A DNA stretch of 64,000 nucleotides from Diphasiastrum complanatum (GCA_029204225.1 CM055113.1:16557745-16621744); one strand, 5' to 3'. Counted from the first letter of the stretch, positions 1 to 13,105 are shown. A program made the numbers and translations. The notes: a model not told the origin generated them from the sequence alone.

Positions 1-1235
1 CAGTACTGCTTGACATGAGAAGTCTCTAGGATCATTAACCCCACTTTGAGAGAAGTGGACATAGTGAAAAAACTTGCAAGGACCTAGCACAACCTGATTA
101 GGTTGTAAGGATGCAATTAGAGTTGAATGTTGTGTCTCATGTTCATCAATCTAACATATTGGACATACAATTAAGCTATGTTCGATGTCTATAAATATTT
201 GAGTTTAAGAGTGAATGGGTTGTAATGATGGCATCATAATCTACCAATTGACTTTCATTCTATCCATCCTACTTAGAGAGTGAGAGTGATAAACATACCA
301 TTAAACTATGATCCAAGTTCACAATTGCGTGAGTTGGACTTCCTCTTTGAATATATTTCTTCTTGTTTGACAAATATAAATTATTTGTTTGATCTTGAGC
401 ACTGCTTGAGTAGGATTTGATATATTTAATTAGAGTTGTGAACTTTAATGGATAGTGGTGGTAGTTGGGGATGACTACTTTGTAAAAAGCTCAATAGTAC
501 GAGACTTAAATGGGTCAATTAATGAGTCTACTACATGCTAGCATTACTAGCAACTTGTCATTCTACCTAGGTCTTTTTATCCAAGTAGATAAAGAATTTT
601 TGAGCTACACTATAAGGTGAAACTAGGAACTTTTTTTTGGTAAATTAAAAAAGACAACTTCCATTTTCAAAATGGTATAAAATTTGGTATTGAAATTGAC
701 TACTTCGATGTTATTTTAAAGTGATAAGTGGGTCCCAAGAGCATGGAACCATGAAAAAAGATTATTTACTTTGTCGTATTTTTTTTTACTGGTAGTGAAT
801 TGGTGTAACCTTTTGCACCGTTTGGAAAATATGCCATTTAAGTCGAATATACAGTGACTGTCTATTTCATGGCATTGCACCAACTAATACTATTTGGGCT
901 ATTAAATGAGGCTTATGGTTTGGGATGTCTACTTCAAGCAACTTGTTGTGGCTTGTTTTTGTTTGATAACATGAACACACGAGTGCTTTTTTTGGCATCC
1001 TATTCCATAGGTTCTTTCAAGCAATTATTCATTAGGTGGGATGTGAAGTCCCTCAGTTGCTATTACTTGTATACTTTGTGATGAAAGCATTTGGAACTGT
1101 CTTTTCTATTATGGATTGTACAACTCCATCATTGAAATGTGTACATGATGCAACTATGGTTGGATAAAAGCTGAAGCATAACTGGCAGTTTGCACAATTT
1201 AACAATGACCAATATCTCCCTCTTGCAAGTCAACT
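1..1235. other. AT-rich stretch with no recognisable gene
   Basis: I see no protein motif, RNA gene or LTR boundary here. Open frames are short and have no family resemblance. It is probably eroded repeat or intergenic DNA. Confidence 0.4.
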
Positions 1236-1330
1236 GAAAGATTGACTCCAACTAACTATTCCATTTAGAAAGTGAGGATGGAATCTATCTTGATACTACA
1301 AGATCTTATTGACATTGTGAGTGGAGTTGC
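1236..1330 (+). pseudogene. Ty1/copia gag N-terminal scrap
   Basis: The plus strand reads ERLTPTNYSI, a stop, then KVRMESILILQDLIDIV. This matches the start of the copia C gag at 21.4 kb (ERLNKTNYSIWKVRMESIM) with the tryptophan codon replaced by TAG. Only about 30 codons are present. The flanks show no further gag. It is a copia relic of the same family as copia C and H. Confidence 0.7.
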
Positions 1331-1436
1331 TCAAAATCTACAAGAATCAATAAGATTCAAGAAGAGAGTGGAGATGCATTTGAAGAGGACCTTAAAGTCT
1401 TTGAAGAGAAAAGGAGGCCTTGTTTTCATTAAAAAA

Positions 1437-1769
1437 TTAATGTTGCTTGCCATTGCATACCACTATTCGAAAATTGAACTCCAGCAACAAGAGTAACCAT
1501 ATACTGATTCTCCCTATGTTGTAGGTTTTGTTGACTAGGTATAGCAAAGGTTGATGATCAGTGTAGAATGCAAAATGACTTGCCATAAGATAATGGCAAA
1601 ACTTCTTGACCGCAAATACCATTGCCAAGGCTTCTCGCTCAGTTGTTGAATAATTGCTTTCAACATTGTTGAGTTGTCGACTGGCAAAGCGAATGGGAAA
1701 ATCTTTTTTGTACTCGCTTGGTTGGGTCAATATTGCTCCTATAGCATACTTTGATGCGTCGATATGCAC
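1437..1769 (-). pseudogene. Ty3/gypsy RNase H domain, element G1
   Basis: The domain starts with HIDASKYAIGAIL, continues with STTEREALAMVFAVKKF and reaches FYTDHQPLLYLVNK, the normal order for Ty3/gypsy RNase H following RT. It would degrade RNA in the RNA:DNA hybrid during reverse transcription. The C-terminal end (FRIVVCNGKQH) closely parallels the RNase H of element E at 62.6 kb (FCVVVRKGTQH), so both come from one lineage. The reading frame breaks just after this motif and no integrase follows, so this copy is 3'-truncated. Upstream on the same strand are its RT and protease. Confidence 0.88.
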
Positions 1770-1879
1770 ATGAAACTCAATTGTCCAATTGGGAGGCCAT
1801 AAGAATGGTGTAGATATGAGTGCATCCTTTAGCTTCTAGAAAGCTTGCAGGGCTTCATCCATCCAATGTGGATCAATTG

Positions 1880-2383
1880 TTAGCTTGTAGATAGGACGTG
1901 CCAAATCCACAAAAAATAGAATGGAGATTTGGTAGTAATTGGCATGTCCCATGAACACATAAACTCCACGAATCGTTCATCCATGATAATACGTATCTTA
2001 GACAGATTAGTGGTGATCCCATGTCTAGATCCAATATGGCCTAGAATAAGACCATGCGTGACCCAAATTTGGCATTTCTCTGGGTTCAATGATATTTGAA
2101 ATTTGCGGCATAGTATAAGCACTCTCTCCAACTGAGATAAGTGTTCATCATTGTATCCATCCACCCAAAGATCATCTAGGAAGATCTCCAAGAACTTCTG
2201 TAAGTAGTCTTTGAATGCCTTTTGCATGATGCACTGGAAAGAGCTAGGGGCATTACAAAGATCGAATGGCATGACCTTGTAGGCATATCTACCCCACTCA
2301 GTAGCAAATGTTGTCTTGTGTTGATCCTCCAGTGCAATCTTCACTTTGGAATGTCTTCTACAATCCACTTCGGTCACACACAT
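1880..2383 (-). pseudogene. Ty3/gypsy reverse transcriptase, element G1
   Basis: Palm and fingers motifs appear in order: KVKIALEDQHKTTFATEWG, YAYKVMPFDLCNAPSSFQ, then the catalytic box as IFLDDLWVDG (FLDD instead of YxDD) and LNPEKCQ. LNPEKCQIWV is followed by LGHIGSRHGI, the normal lead-in to the RT thumb. The normal PFGL is here PFDL. The ORF ends where the frame is lost at about 1880, and the thumb to RNase H stretch (1770-1879) is out of frame. The lineage match is with element E. This is a dead copy. Confidence 0.88.
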
Positions 2384-2510
2384 GATTGATCAGCTAGTTT
2401 GATGGCAAACTTGGCAGCTTTCAGGCCTTGTAGATTCCATTTCTCATACAAAGTAGTGGAGATAAGGTTGACACCCAATCCTCCATCTACAATAGCAGTT
2501 TTTTTTCCCA
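2384..2510 (-). pseudogene. Ty3/gypsy aspartic protease C-terminal part, element G1
   Basis: In the frame leading into the RT, the minus strand reads AIVDGGLGVNLISTTLYEKW, then KAAKFAIKLADQS. This is the active-site region of a retroviral-type aspartic protease (normally A-x-V/I-D-T/S-G-A-x-x-N-L-I-S). The catalytic aspartate is present, but the following residue is Gly (DGG), not Thr or Ser. A run of eight T/A bases precedes it and is a likely frameshift site. The protease is upstream of RT, as in plant gypsy elements. Confidence 0.65.
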
Positions 2511-4602
<2,092 letters not shown>

Positions 4603-5064
4603 TTGTGCCATTTAGAGACAACTAGTAACCTCACAACAAGAATGTTTGGCTCTAAGCAAGAATTGGATCGGCTAAAAAATATACCTATGAAAAAATCTAT
4701 CCAATCTTGTTCGGCCTTTCAACTTGGACTCAGCAAAAGCAACATTGTTGTGTTGAAAGACCAAGTCATGTCGTTGGGTTCCCTTCTTCGACCGGCCGAG
4801 ACTCTAAACGATGCACATGACGCCCAAGTGGATATTGCCTTACCCGCCAATGCCTCACATCAATTCAAGAGCACTATAAGGCATAACACGCTAAAACGCC
4901 GATCAAATGTTGTGGCCTTAAAGGATAACTATGAGTCGGCACTCAAGCAGCACGAGTTGGAAATTACTAATCTTCATGCTAGATATACATCATCAGCCGA
5001 GGCAGTTTCAAACACTGAGCAAATGATTGTTCCAAGGATATTGCTTCTCCCTAATATTCAATAG
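4603..5064 (+). CDS. Unrecognised ORF of 153 codons, probably repeat-derived
   Basis: The open frame begins with a TTG; the first ATG is near 4639. The protein is polar, with NVVALKDNYESALKQHELEI suggesting a helical or coiled-coil stretch near the end. I see no zinc knuckle, catalytic motif, signal peptide or membrane segment. Its last 30 or so codons overlap the end of copia A on the other strand, so the 3' end is fortuitous. It is sandwiched between retrotransposon pieces. It could be a fragment of a gag-like ORF or a chance ORF. Confidence 0.25.
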   Translation: MCHLETTSNLTTRMFGSKQELDRLKNIPMKKSIQSCSAFQLGLSKSNIVVLKDQVMSLGSLLRPAETLNDAHDAQVDIALPANASHQFKSTIRHNTLKRRSNVVALKDNYESALKQHELEITNLHARYTSSAEAVSNTEQMIVPRILLLPNIQ

Positions 5065-6087
5065 GCAAAGAAGCTTCAACTCGGATTGCTTTAGCACATT
5101 CACATAGAGATCGATTTTTTCTTTCAACAACTCCATTTTGAGATCGAGAATAAGCACAAGAAAACTCTCTCTTAATCCCTTCACCCTCACAATAATCATA
5201 GAACTTGTTGGAGATGTATTCACCTCCTCCATCACATCTTAAAGCTTTAACTTTGAAAGAAAAATGTTTTTCAACATAAACTTTGAAGACTAGGAAGTGA
5301 TCAAATACCATAGCTTTTGAAGAAAGTAGATACAATCAAGTATATCTTGTAAAATCATCAATGAAGGTGACAAAACAAGTTGCACCACCAATACTTATAG
5401 AGGAAGAAAAATGAACATTCGAGTGAATTAGTTCCAAAGGATGAGATTATCAAGTTCTTTGTAAGTTTAGGAACAAAAAGAACATTGGAAAGTGATAGAA
5501 CTTTAGAAGAAGCAAGTTTCAATGAAATGTTGCCAATTCCTTCAATAGAGCATTCATGATCATTTGCAGTATAAATAGATCTTTTAAGTCTTTTATAAGG
5601 TACAAAAGAGTCAAATGACTCCTTTGAACAACACATATGTGAAGAGGCTTCACTATCGATGTACCAAGCTCCATCTTTCTTGAATCGTGTTGAAGAAAAG
5701 CTTGACACCGTGAGTGATCCTTCTCCATCACTTGCAATAAACTCTTCTTCTTTTTCATTAGAGAGATTTGCTTGTTTGAGTTGATTTTTTTTTTTTAAGC
5801 AATCAGAGACATAGTGCCCCTTCTTGTTACAAAAGAAACACTTGACTTTCTTCTTCTTGGTCTTTGAAGTAGAAGGATGAGATGAGTCATCCTCTTCACC
5901 ATCTTTGTCTCTTTCCTTGGCTTTGTCTTTGTTGAAAGCTTGAGAAAACTAGTTCTTGCTCCTTTCTTTATGCTTGTCCTTGACAAAGAGAGCTTTGTCA
6001 CTTCCAATATGCTCGAGTTTGTTCATCCTAGAAAGTTTGTAACTTTGCCTAGCTTCTTCAGAGATGAGAATTCCTTGAAGAGTTTCC
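5030..6087 (-). pseudogene. Copia A: gag end, protease and integrase joined by an internal deletion
   Basis: Read on the minus strand, the piece begins in gag (LETLQGILISEEA) and has the zinc knuckle CFFCNKKGHYVSDC near 5810-5850. Next is the protease site WYIDSEASSHM (DSE instead of DSG), then VPKLTKNLIIS. At about 5440 it jumps straight to integrase (HPLELIHSNVHF, FIDDFTRY, LRCDGGGEYIS, NGVVERKNRS). By comparison with copia C, roughly 130 residues of protease end and pre-integrase domain are missing. A stop follows FTRY, and TAG replaces a Trp codon near 5040, where homology ends. The right end abuts G1 gag at about 6087, so it looks like a nested fragment. Confidence 0.85.
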
Positions 6088-7012
6088 AGATTGATTTGGT
6101 GCAGTTGGTCACGATTGGTATACCCCTGGTCGTGGAATGGACTGTTGTGGAGGATATAAGCGGTATGCGCAATACATGGGTTTGGGTGTTGATGGAAAAT
6201 GATTTCTCAGTTGAGGGCATTCATTAGCAGTGTGATGTTGTGAACAGATCGGACACCAGACATTCTCTCTTGCTGGAAAAGATTTTTCAGCAATATTTCT
6301 CATGGCGGTTTGAAAATCAACAGTGAGTTTATCCATATGAGTTTGTTGAGCTTTCTGCCAGGTTTCCATTTGATGCAAAAGTTCGAAAGATTGGGCGGTA
6401 TTTTCATGTTTCGGGTGGTTAAGACGTTCAGGATTCTTAGATTTCTTTTCACGATTATCAAAGTCATCATCAGAACCCTCGTCTTCTTCACGGATAGCAT
6501 CAGTCATTACATCTTTAAGTGATAATAAAGGTCAACTAGTTTTAGTTCGCGGCGGATGTGTTTAGGCAATCCAACCAAGAACAATTTGATGGCCATACGT
6601 TTAGTGATATTTTCGTCAACACATTCGATTTTGATACGTTTAAAACATTCAATGTAGTTTCTAATCGACTCTTCGTGACGCATCTTGATATGGGTGATTT
6701 GGATGAATGGGCCCTGAGTCAGTTTGGATGGTTTGAAACGCTTGATGAGCCCCTGAGGGTAGTCCAGGAAGCAAGATCAGGAGCTTCAAAGTTGAGATAC
6801 CACTCTTTGGTTGTTCCATAGAGTACCATAGGAAATAGTTGGAGCTTTTCGGGTTTAGAGGTATCTCCATAGAAATGGCATGCATTATCAAAGTCTTGGA
6901 GAAATCTAACTGGGTCAGATTCTCCATCGTAATTTGGTGCATCGATATGTGGAATTCTGCATTCTAGTCTTGGAGGAGCCGGATTGGAAGATTCAGCACA
7001 ATCTCGAGACAT
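6088..7012 (-). pseudogene. Ty3/gypsy gag, element G1
   Basis: The natural start is the ATG at 7012 (MSRDCAESSNPAPP). The N-terminal half carries the typical plant gypsy capsid core: YDGESDPVRFLQDFDNAC, YGTTKEWYLNF. After a frame change near 6720, the reading continues through LVGLPKHIRRELK and AIREEDEGSDDDF. It ends at a Cys/His cluster, CPICSQHHTANEC (CX2CX3HX4C), near 6230. The gag would form the particle core and bind element RNA. The C-terminal part is cut off by copia A at about 6087. Related gags occur at 13.9-14.5 kb and 28.5-29.1 kb. The upstream leader and PBS are in the expected order. Confidence 0.85.
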
Positions 7013-7789
7013 GATGCAATATGAGGAGTGGAGTAAGAGTACAGATGATCAAAGCAGTACTGTACTTGGCCAAAAAGTCAAAAAGGACAGTTTTCTTATA
7101 GAATGAAAGATTTTGGACAAAAACTAGACTTTTGCGCTATAATAGAATTCTTGGAAAGTACTAGAAATTGTGGACAGTTAGATGAATTCAACTGCAGTAC
7201 TCGCGAATTTTGACAAAGGGTGATGTCTGTCAAAATTTTGATTTTTTATGTTTTTTTGAGAACTTTTTTAGGGATAGAATTCGTAGAGGGTACAGAGAAA
7301 TTGTGCTCACTATGGGCGATTTTGTGGTACTACTGGCGATTTTTGATACTAAGATTTTGCTGACAGACAAAGGACATAGTGAAAAAGGTGATTTTCTAAC
7401 AGAATACAGGCTAAATCTCTGAGATAGAATTCACGGAGCTGCTGGAGGACTGCTCTATGATAGATCTAGCCTCAGTGAAATCGGCGAATTCTAAGACCAA
7501 GATTTGGTTGGAAAATAATGGATTTTGACAGTATATCAGGGTGTTTAGAATATACCTTTTTGGTCAAAAAAAAATGTCACTTGAGTCACTTCTTTCAAAG
7601 AGAATGCCCAAGTTGACACTTTTGTTGCTTCCCCTCGACTTGATAGGTTGCTCCGCAGCTCATTGAGGACCTGGAGAGAAGTCTCGTGCTGTAGTGTGAA
7701 GAGAAAAAAAAGAAAAACTAGCAAGCATACACACAAGCACGTGAGCGAAAAAACAAAAAACAAGAAAGCTATGTAGAAAAACTTAAAAA
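7013..7789 (-). other. Untranslated leader of gypsy element G1
   Basis: Lies between the PBS and the gag ATG on the minus strand. It has no recognisable coding sequence. The octamer TAGAATTC recurs at 7143, 7275 and 7425, each followed by partly similar sequence, suggesting a decayed tandem unit of about 130-150 bp. Confidence 0.6.
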
Positions 7790-7805
7790 GCGGCAATGGC
7801 GCCAA
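7790..7805 (-). promoter_or_regulatory. Primer-binding site of gypsy element G1
   Basis: The minus strand reads TTGGCGCCATTGCCGC, the TGGCGCC class of PBS typical of plant Athila/Tat gypsy elements (usually assigned to tRNA-Asp). It sits directly against the inner LTR end (CCAACA on the minus strand). This fixes both orientation and lineage. Confidence 0.8.
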
Positions 7806-8721
7806 TGTTGGAAGTATTTCTAGTTTGTAGTACGGTGGCTAGATCTACTCACAAATGTAGTATAGTATTAGAGAGGATCGTCCACTTTTTAAGGATCAAC
7901 CAAAAGTTTTCAAATGGAAAATTAACAAACAAGGGATACTTGTGAATACAATCTGACCATGGATTTTGTTGACGCAGAAGGACATCACGCAATGCTTTCC
8001 ACACTGCACTGTTACATTTAAATCCTGAACCAAACGCAATTTTCCAGAGCACCAAGGCTTTCCCAACTGGTGCCTGGAACAGAAATAAAAATTAACTTGA
8101 TTAAGGCTTACCCAACTAGCCAAGATTAACAAAACAATAGAAATACTTGCTAAGGCTTCCCAACTAGCAAGATCACTAAAGTAGATCCTATTTTAACACC
8201 CAAAAGGGAGATGGAAATAATAGATTGCGGCTAACTAAGCAACTAGAAAATAAAAACATGCTAGGGGGAACAAAAATGAAATAGAATGATAATCTCAAAA
8301 ATAGAGAAGCATAATAAGCTTAATCTCAAAAGTGTTGTTTACAAAAAAAAGTGCCTCTCTTCTTATAGCAAGAAGGGCCTTCCATAAGTATCCAATAACT
8401 TATGGGATTAGTTTAAAACTAGCCATTTTAAGGCTCCTAAAACTTCCAACTTAGGACCTAGAACTTTAAAAAGTTTTTAACTTGGGACTTAAGATAACTT
8501 AAGATATCTTATAATATTTCTAAGCTTAAGTTTCTTAGGTCTAAGTTCTAATCCTAAGTTTAGGTTATCTTATTATTTTAAGCTTCTACCCATGGACTTA
8601 CAAAACACATGCCATAGTAGAAGTTTATTGGCAAATACTCATACTTGGGCTTACAATACACATGCCACGGAGTTCTATTTTATTTTTATATTGTTTCACT
8701 ATCTTTGCATAGTTGCTAACA
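7806..8721 (-). repeat. Putative 5' LTR of gypsy element G1
   Basis: The inner end is firm: TGTTGG on the plus strand starts right after the PBS. The outer end is inferred from CTAACA at 8716-8721 (TGTTAGC on the minus strand), where copia B starts and which resembles the TGTTAGCGG start of the element E LTR. That gives about 916 bp with TG..CA ends. A minus-strand TATAAG near 8370 is a candidate promoter. No second copy is present to confirm it. Confidence 0.5.
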
Positions 8722-9740
8722 ACCAGCAATCAGAGAGAACCAAAAAGGCAGTTGGAAAAACAAAGGAAAGTCAAAGCAGCAGAATGGCGACAAGAAAACA
8801 TGCATGAGATGCAGACGCAAAGGACATATTGTCGATTCGTGTTGGCTCAATCTGATGATTGAGTGTATCTATTGCCACAAGAAGGGTCATGTAGCCATGG
8901 ACTGCTATCAGAACCCGAGGAACAAGCAGCCTCAAGGCAAACGGGAGAACAATAACATCGAAGAGCCAGAAAGCTCGAAGATGGGTGAAGAAAGGTCGAA
9001 CAACAGAAATTCGACAGCCTATCTGTGTGCAGACATATGTGCAGCATCGACATCTGACACACAAGAGGTAATTCTTGATTCAGGAGCAACCTCTCACTTT
9101 GTCACGTCCAGATGAATAATGACCGATTTTTGTCATACACATCCATCAAGATTTATAGTTCTTAAAGACAGATCACGACACCGAGTGAATGGTATTGGTT
9201 TGTTGTGGCTCAACACAAACGGCAAAGACCGACGACTAGACGATGTTCTATTCGTACCCACATTGCAGCAAGATTTGCTATCAGTAGCAAGGATAGCAGA
9301 TGCTGGAATGCATGTGACGTTCTCAAACAAAACATGTAATGTCGTTGATGCTAGCACCAGTACGTTAATTACGCAAGAAAGACGAAAAGAAAACCAGTAT
9401 CATTTGAAGGTACGCTTGCCGACATACGAATCACACTAGGCTCACGAATCTGCAGATGTGTGTTCTATGGCACAGGCGACTATGCCACATGAACTCGATG
9501 ACATTGTATCAGGCCAGCCATTGTGGAGCTATCACACGGGTAAGCATCTCGAATGCAACCAATTCGGCAACCTGTGATGCATGCATGAAAGGAAAAATGT
9601 CTCGAACTCCTTTCACTAGAGACTCCTATAGAACAACAAAGATTCTGGAGCTGGTACATTCGGACATCTGTGGACCTTTCGATGTGATCTCAGTAGGAGG
9701 CTCAAAGTACTACATCACCTTCATTGACGACCTGTTAAAA
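8715..9740 (+). pseudogene. Copia B: gag end with two zinc knuckles, protease, partial integrase
   Basis: In-frame order: a basic stretch KNKGKSKQQNGDKK, zinc knuckle 1 CMRCRRKGHIVDSC, then knuckle 2 CIYCHKKGHVAMDC 18 residues later. The protease site is VILDSGATSHF. A TGA at 9113 interrupts the frame, then LDDVLFVPTLQQDLLSVARI, a pre-integrase motif LWHRRLCHMN, CMKGKMSRTPF and the start of the integrase core (LELVHSDICGP, YYITFIDD). Homology stops at the first catalytic aspartate region, about 9735. RT and RNase H are absent. A stop also separates the protease end from the pre-integrase part. Its codon use and knuckles differ from copia C/H, so it is another lineage. Confidence 0.88.
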
Positions 9741-10711
9741 AAGGATGTAACTCGTGGGAAGAGACACTTTCTATCTCTCTTATCTCAATTCATGCTTATA
9801 CATGAGTTCTCTTGGATTCATCTATCCATTGGTGCACTATATTGGTGATATCTTGCAAACTACTGTGTAGAATGTTTATTTTATACTATTTTCGGATCCA
9901 CATGTGTGAAATATGGTAGGTTACTATTTTCTTAAGGACAACTTCTTCGTATCTTATCTTTGATGTTTGATCATGTTCTTAGTGAGCTTGCACCTCTTTC
10001 TTTGAGTAGATGTTGATTTTTCTACATTGGCAGGATTGATAGAGTTGATCTATTTCTAACCAAAGATTACTTTATGGAATTGGATCTTGAATGATTTGAA
10101 ATTTTTCACATGGCATCATAGTGTGTGTTGTATATTTTGAAAGGATCAAGCACATCTATCAAGGATTTGGTGAAGATATCAATGCTAGAGCATGCTAGAT
10201 TGACTTCTACCCAAAAATCGAGTTTCTTGCATATGTAGATTGGATCTTTTGTAGATCAAAACTTATTTTAGATTATTGAACTTGAGGAATTCTGATTTCA
10301 CACCATACTTACTGAAAATAGCCAGCTTTGGATGCATTAGGAAGGTCTCACTTGAGGCTACCTGAATCTATATCAAGTTTTAGGCAATTGCATGTAGAAT
10401 TTGAAATAATCAATTTTTTGTGATTTTGAAAAAACCCTAATTTTGATTGGATCACTATTTTATGAGGTTACTGAACTTCATTAGAGTGTGTTTCAATCTT
10501 AGAAAGTGTCAAGAGTCATTAGATTGAGGATAGATCATAGATTGATCAATATTTCTACATTGTATGTGTTGATTTGCTAGATATAAGTGCTAGAAGAGAA
10601 TTGAGAGGTTCCATATCTTTGTGATTTCTTTTTGGAACATTTTTTGTATTTCAAAAGAGTGCTTTGTGCACTGAAACACGTTGGAAGAGAGAAGGATCGG
10701 GTCATTGCAAC
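9741..10711 (+). other. Probable leader/LTR remnant upstream of copia H
   Basis: No coding motif. By position it should hold the 5' LTR and leader of copia H. The phrase TGTAGATTGGATCTT also occurs in the leader of copia C, which supports a leader. I cannot see a primer-binding site or LTR ends. Confidence 0.35.
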
Positions 10712-11037
10712 ATGGCTACATCAAGTGGATACATGTTGGAAGGCAATGATAGGCTTACCTCAAGCAGCTACTCATTGTGGAAAGTGATGATAGAATCACT
10801 TCTTGAGATGAATGATCTTTTGGAAATTGTTGTAGGTTTGGAGGAGAGGCCATAGTTGAGGTATGACAAGAGATCTAAAAGAGTTCTACACATGATCAAG
10901 ATGAATTTACCAATGAACTCCTCAAGGAAGTTGGTAAGAATACTTCATCAAAGGATGCTTGGGATTCATTGAAGAAGCTTTATGAATCCAAGTCTACTTC
11001 TAGAGTGTTGACTCTAAGAAGTCAAATCTTTTAAAAT
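10712..11037 (+). pseudogene. Copia H gag N-terminal part
   Basis: Starts at ATG 10712 with MATSSGYMLEGNDRL, then SYSLWKVMIESLLEMNDLLEIV, matching the copia C gag start. A TAG near 10855 and later frameshifts break it. The following sequence (NELLKEVG-type region at about 10915-11030) is readable only in other frames before the long ORF opens. Confidence 0.75.
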
Positions 11038-12366
11038 TTGCAAAAGAATGAAGAGAGTCCAAATATTTCTATTTTGATAGTGAAGGATTTGAATGATGAG
11101 TTATCTTGCATTGATGAGAGCATCAAGGAAGGAGAGCTTGTTCAAGTTATTCTTAATGGTTTGTTGGATGCTCATTCTAACATTGTACAAAGTATTGCCA
11201 TTCAAAGAACTTTGCCAAGTTTGATTGACCTTCAAGAGATCTTGATCAATGAAGAATATAGGCTTCAAGCAAGAGGTGGATCTTCATCAACATCTCAAGT
11301 TGGAGAGGAGGCTATGTTCATCAAGGGCAAATTCAAAGGCAAAAACAAAAGTAAGTGGTCTAAAGGGCAAGATCAAGGGGAGGCTTATTCAAATGGCAAA
11401 AAGAAAGATAGGTCAAATTGTGCTTCTATTGTGGCATCAAAGGACACTTTGCAAGTGAGTGCTACAAGAGGAAGAGAGATCAAGGAGAGAAGCAAGGTTA
11501 CTCATGATGAAGATGGTTTGGATGTTCAAAACTCAAATGATGATGCTCTTGTGATGTCTTCATGTATGCTTGCTAATTATGGAGATCTAGATCCATGGTG
11601 GATTGATAGTGGTGCAAGCTCACACATGACTTTTCACAAAAAGTACTTCACTTCTTTGTTGGCATATGAAGATGACAAGAAGGTGATCTACACGGCCAAT
11701 GATGGTGAGTGTGCAATCAAAGGGATTGGCACAATTCCTATTTCTCTCTCTACAAATAGGAATGTTCATTTGAAGGATGTTTTGTTCATACCTTCCATTA
11801 CCAAAAATCTACTTAGTGTGAGTCATTTGCTAAGTAAAGGTCTCACAGATAAGTTTTATGGAGATGCTTGCATGATCAAAAGGAAGGATATCTTGATTGC
11901 CAAAGGTAAAAGACAAGGAAAGTTGTTCAAACTAGATCCTTGTGTTATTGCTAATCAAGTTGGGCTGGCAAGTGAGCAAATACCTATTCAAGAGGTTTGG
12001 CATAAAAGGATGGGACACCTCAACTTCAAGTCATTGGAGGTAATGGCTAAGAAGCAAGTTGTGATTGGTCTTCCAAAATTATTAAGTAGCATCAATCATA
12101 TTTATGAGTCTTGTGCTTTGTCAAAGTCACATAGACTACCTTATGCTAGATATACATCTAGATCTACAAAGCCTTTTCAAAATGTACATTCGGATGTTCA
12201 TGGAATTACTACAATTAGCAATAGTGGAGCTAAGATGTCTGTAAATTTCATTGATGATTTTAGTAGATTTTGTTGGATCTATTCACTAAAGAGCAAATAT
12301 GAAGTGTATGATATATTTTTTAAGTTCAAGAATAGGGAGAACCAATTTTCAACAAAGATCAAGTGA
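11038..12366 (+). pseudogene. Copia H: gag C-terminal part, protease, pre-integrase, integrase core start
   Basis: A continuous frame of 442 codons. Gag end (ILIVKDLNDELSCI, VQVILNGLL) is followed by the protease site DPWWIDSGASSHMTF near residue 190, DVLFIPSITKNLLSV, the pre-integrase motif VWHKRMGHLNFKSLE, and integrase FIDDFSRFCW near residue 410. The zinc knuckle CFYCGIKGHFASEC survives at 11421-11462 but in a different frame, so the protein reads nonsense there. A TGA at 12367 stops the frame just before LRSDNGGEY. Same family as copia C. Confidence 0.88.
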
Positions 12367-12367
12367 T

Positions 12368-12960
12368 TAAGGAGTGACAATGGTGGAGAGTACATATCTA
12401 CCAAGTTTAGGGCTTTTTGTGATGAGCATGGGATCAAGAGGAAGTATACAACACCAAGGACCCCACAACAAAATGGAGTGGCTGAGAGGAAGAGTAGGAC
12501 TTTATGTGAAAGTGCCAAAGCCATGAGGTTAAGTGCTAATCTTAATAAGCCATTTTGGGATCAAGCTTTGTTGTGTGCTAATTTCTTGTGCAATAGGTGG
12601 CCGAGTGCTATTTTGGATGGAAGGACACCTTTTGAGATGCTATTCAAGAGGAGGCAGAGTGTCAACTTTCTTAAAACTTTTGGATGCACATGCTATATCA
12701 ACATAACTCTTGATGGTAGGACCAAGGAGGATCCATCTTCAAGGAAAGGTATATTTGTTGGATATAGTGAGGTGAGTAAAGCCTACAAGGTTTACATTTC
12801 TTCTACTAATAAGGTGATTGTTGGTAGAGATGTCATTTTGATGAGGGGAACATTCCAAAAGTATCTTCAAGGACTATTGATAGTGATGTGGATGGATCTA
12901 ACATTCTTGATGTTGATGTAAAGGATCCTACTTTAGATGGTGATGATGATGGACCTTCAT
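12368..12960 (+). pseudogene. Copia H integrase C-terminal half
   Basis: Continues the integrase after the TGA: LRSDNGGEYIS (second Asp), NGVAERKSRTLCESAKAMR (catalytic Glu), PFWDQALLCANFL, TPFEMLFKRR, FLKTFGCTCYI, GRTKEDPSSRKGIFVGYS and GRDVIL. The remaining linker degenerates after about 12,960 and no RT (no YVDD) or RNase H follows. Confidence 0.88.
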
Positions 12961-13105
12961 TAAGTCAAAAGCTAAGGAGAACATCAAGGGAAAGATGAAT
13001 GCCTTCAAGGCTCAGACATGATGAGAAGGGTAAGCAAGTGGAAGTGAATCAAGTTTCTCACATGCTTTGGTGAATCTTCTTATGTAGATGATACTATGCA
13101 AGTAG

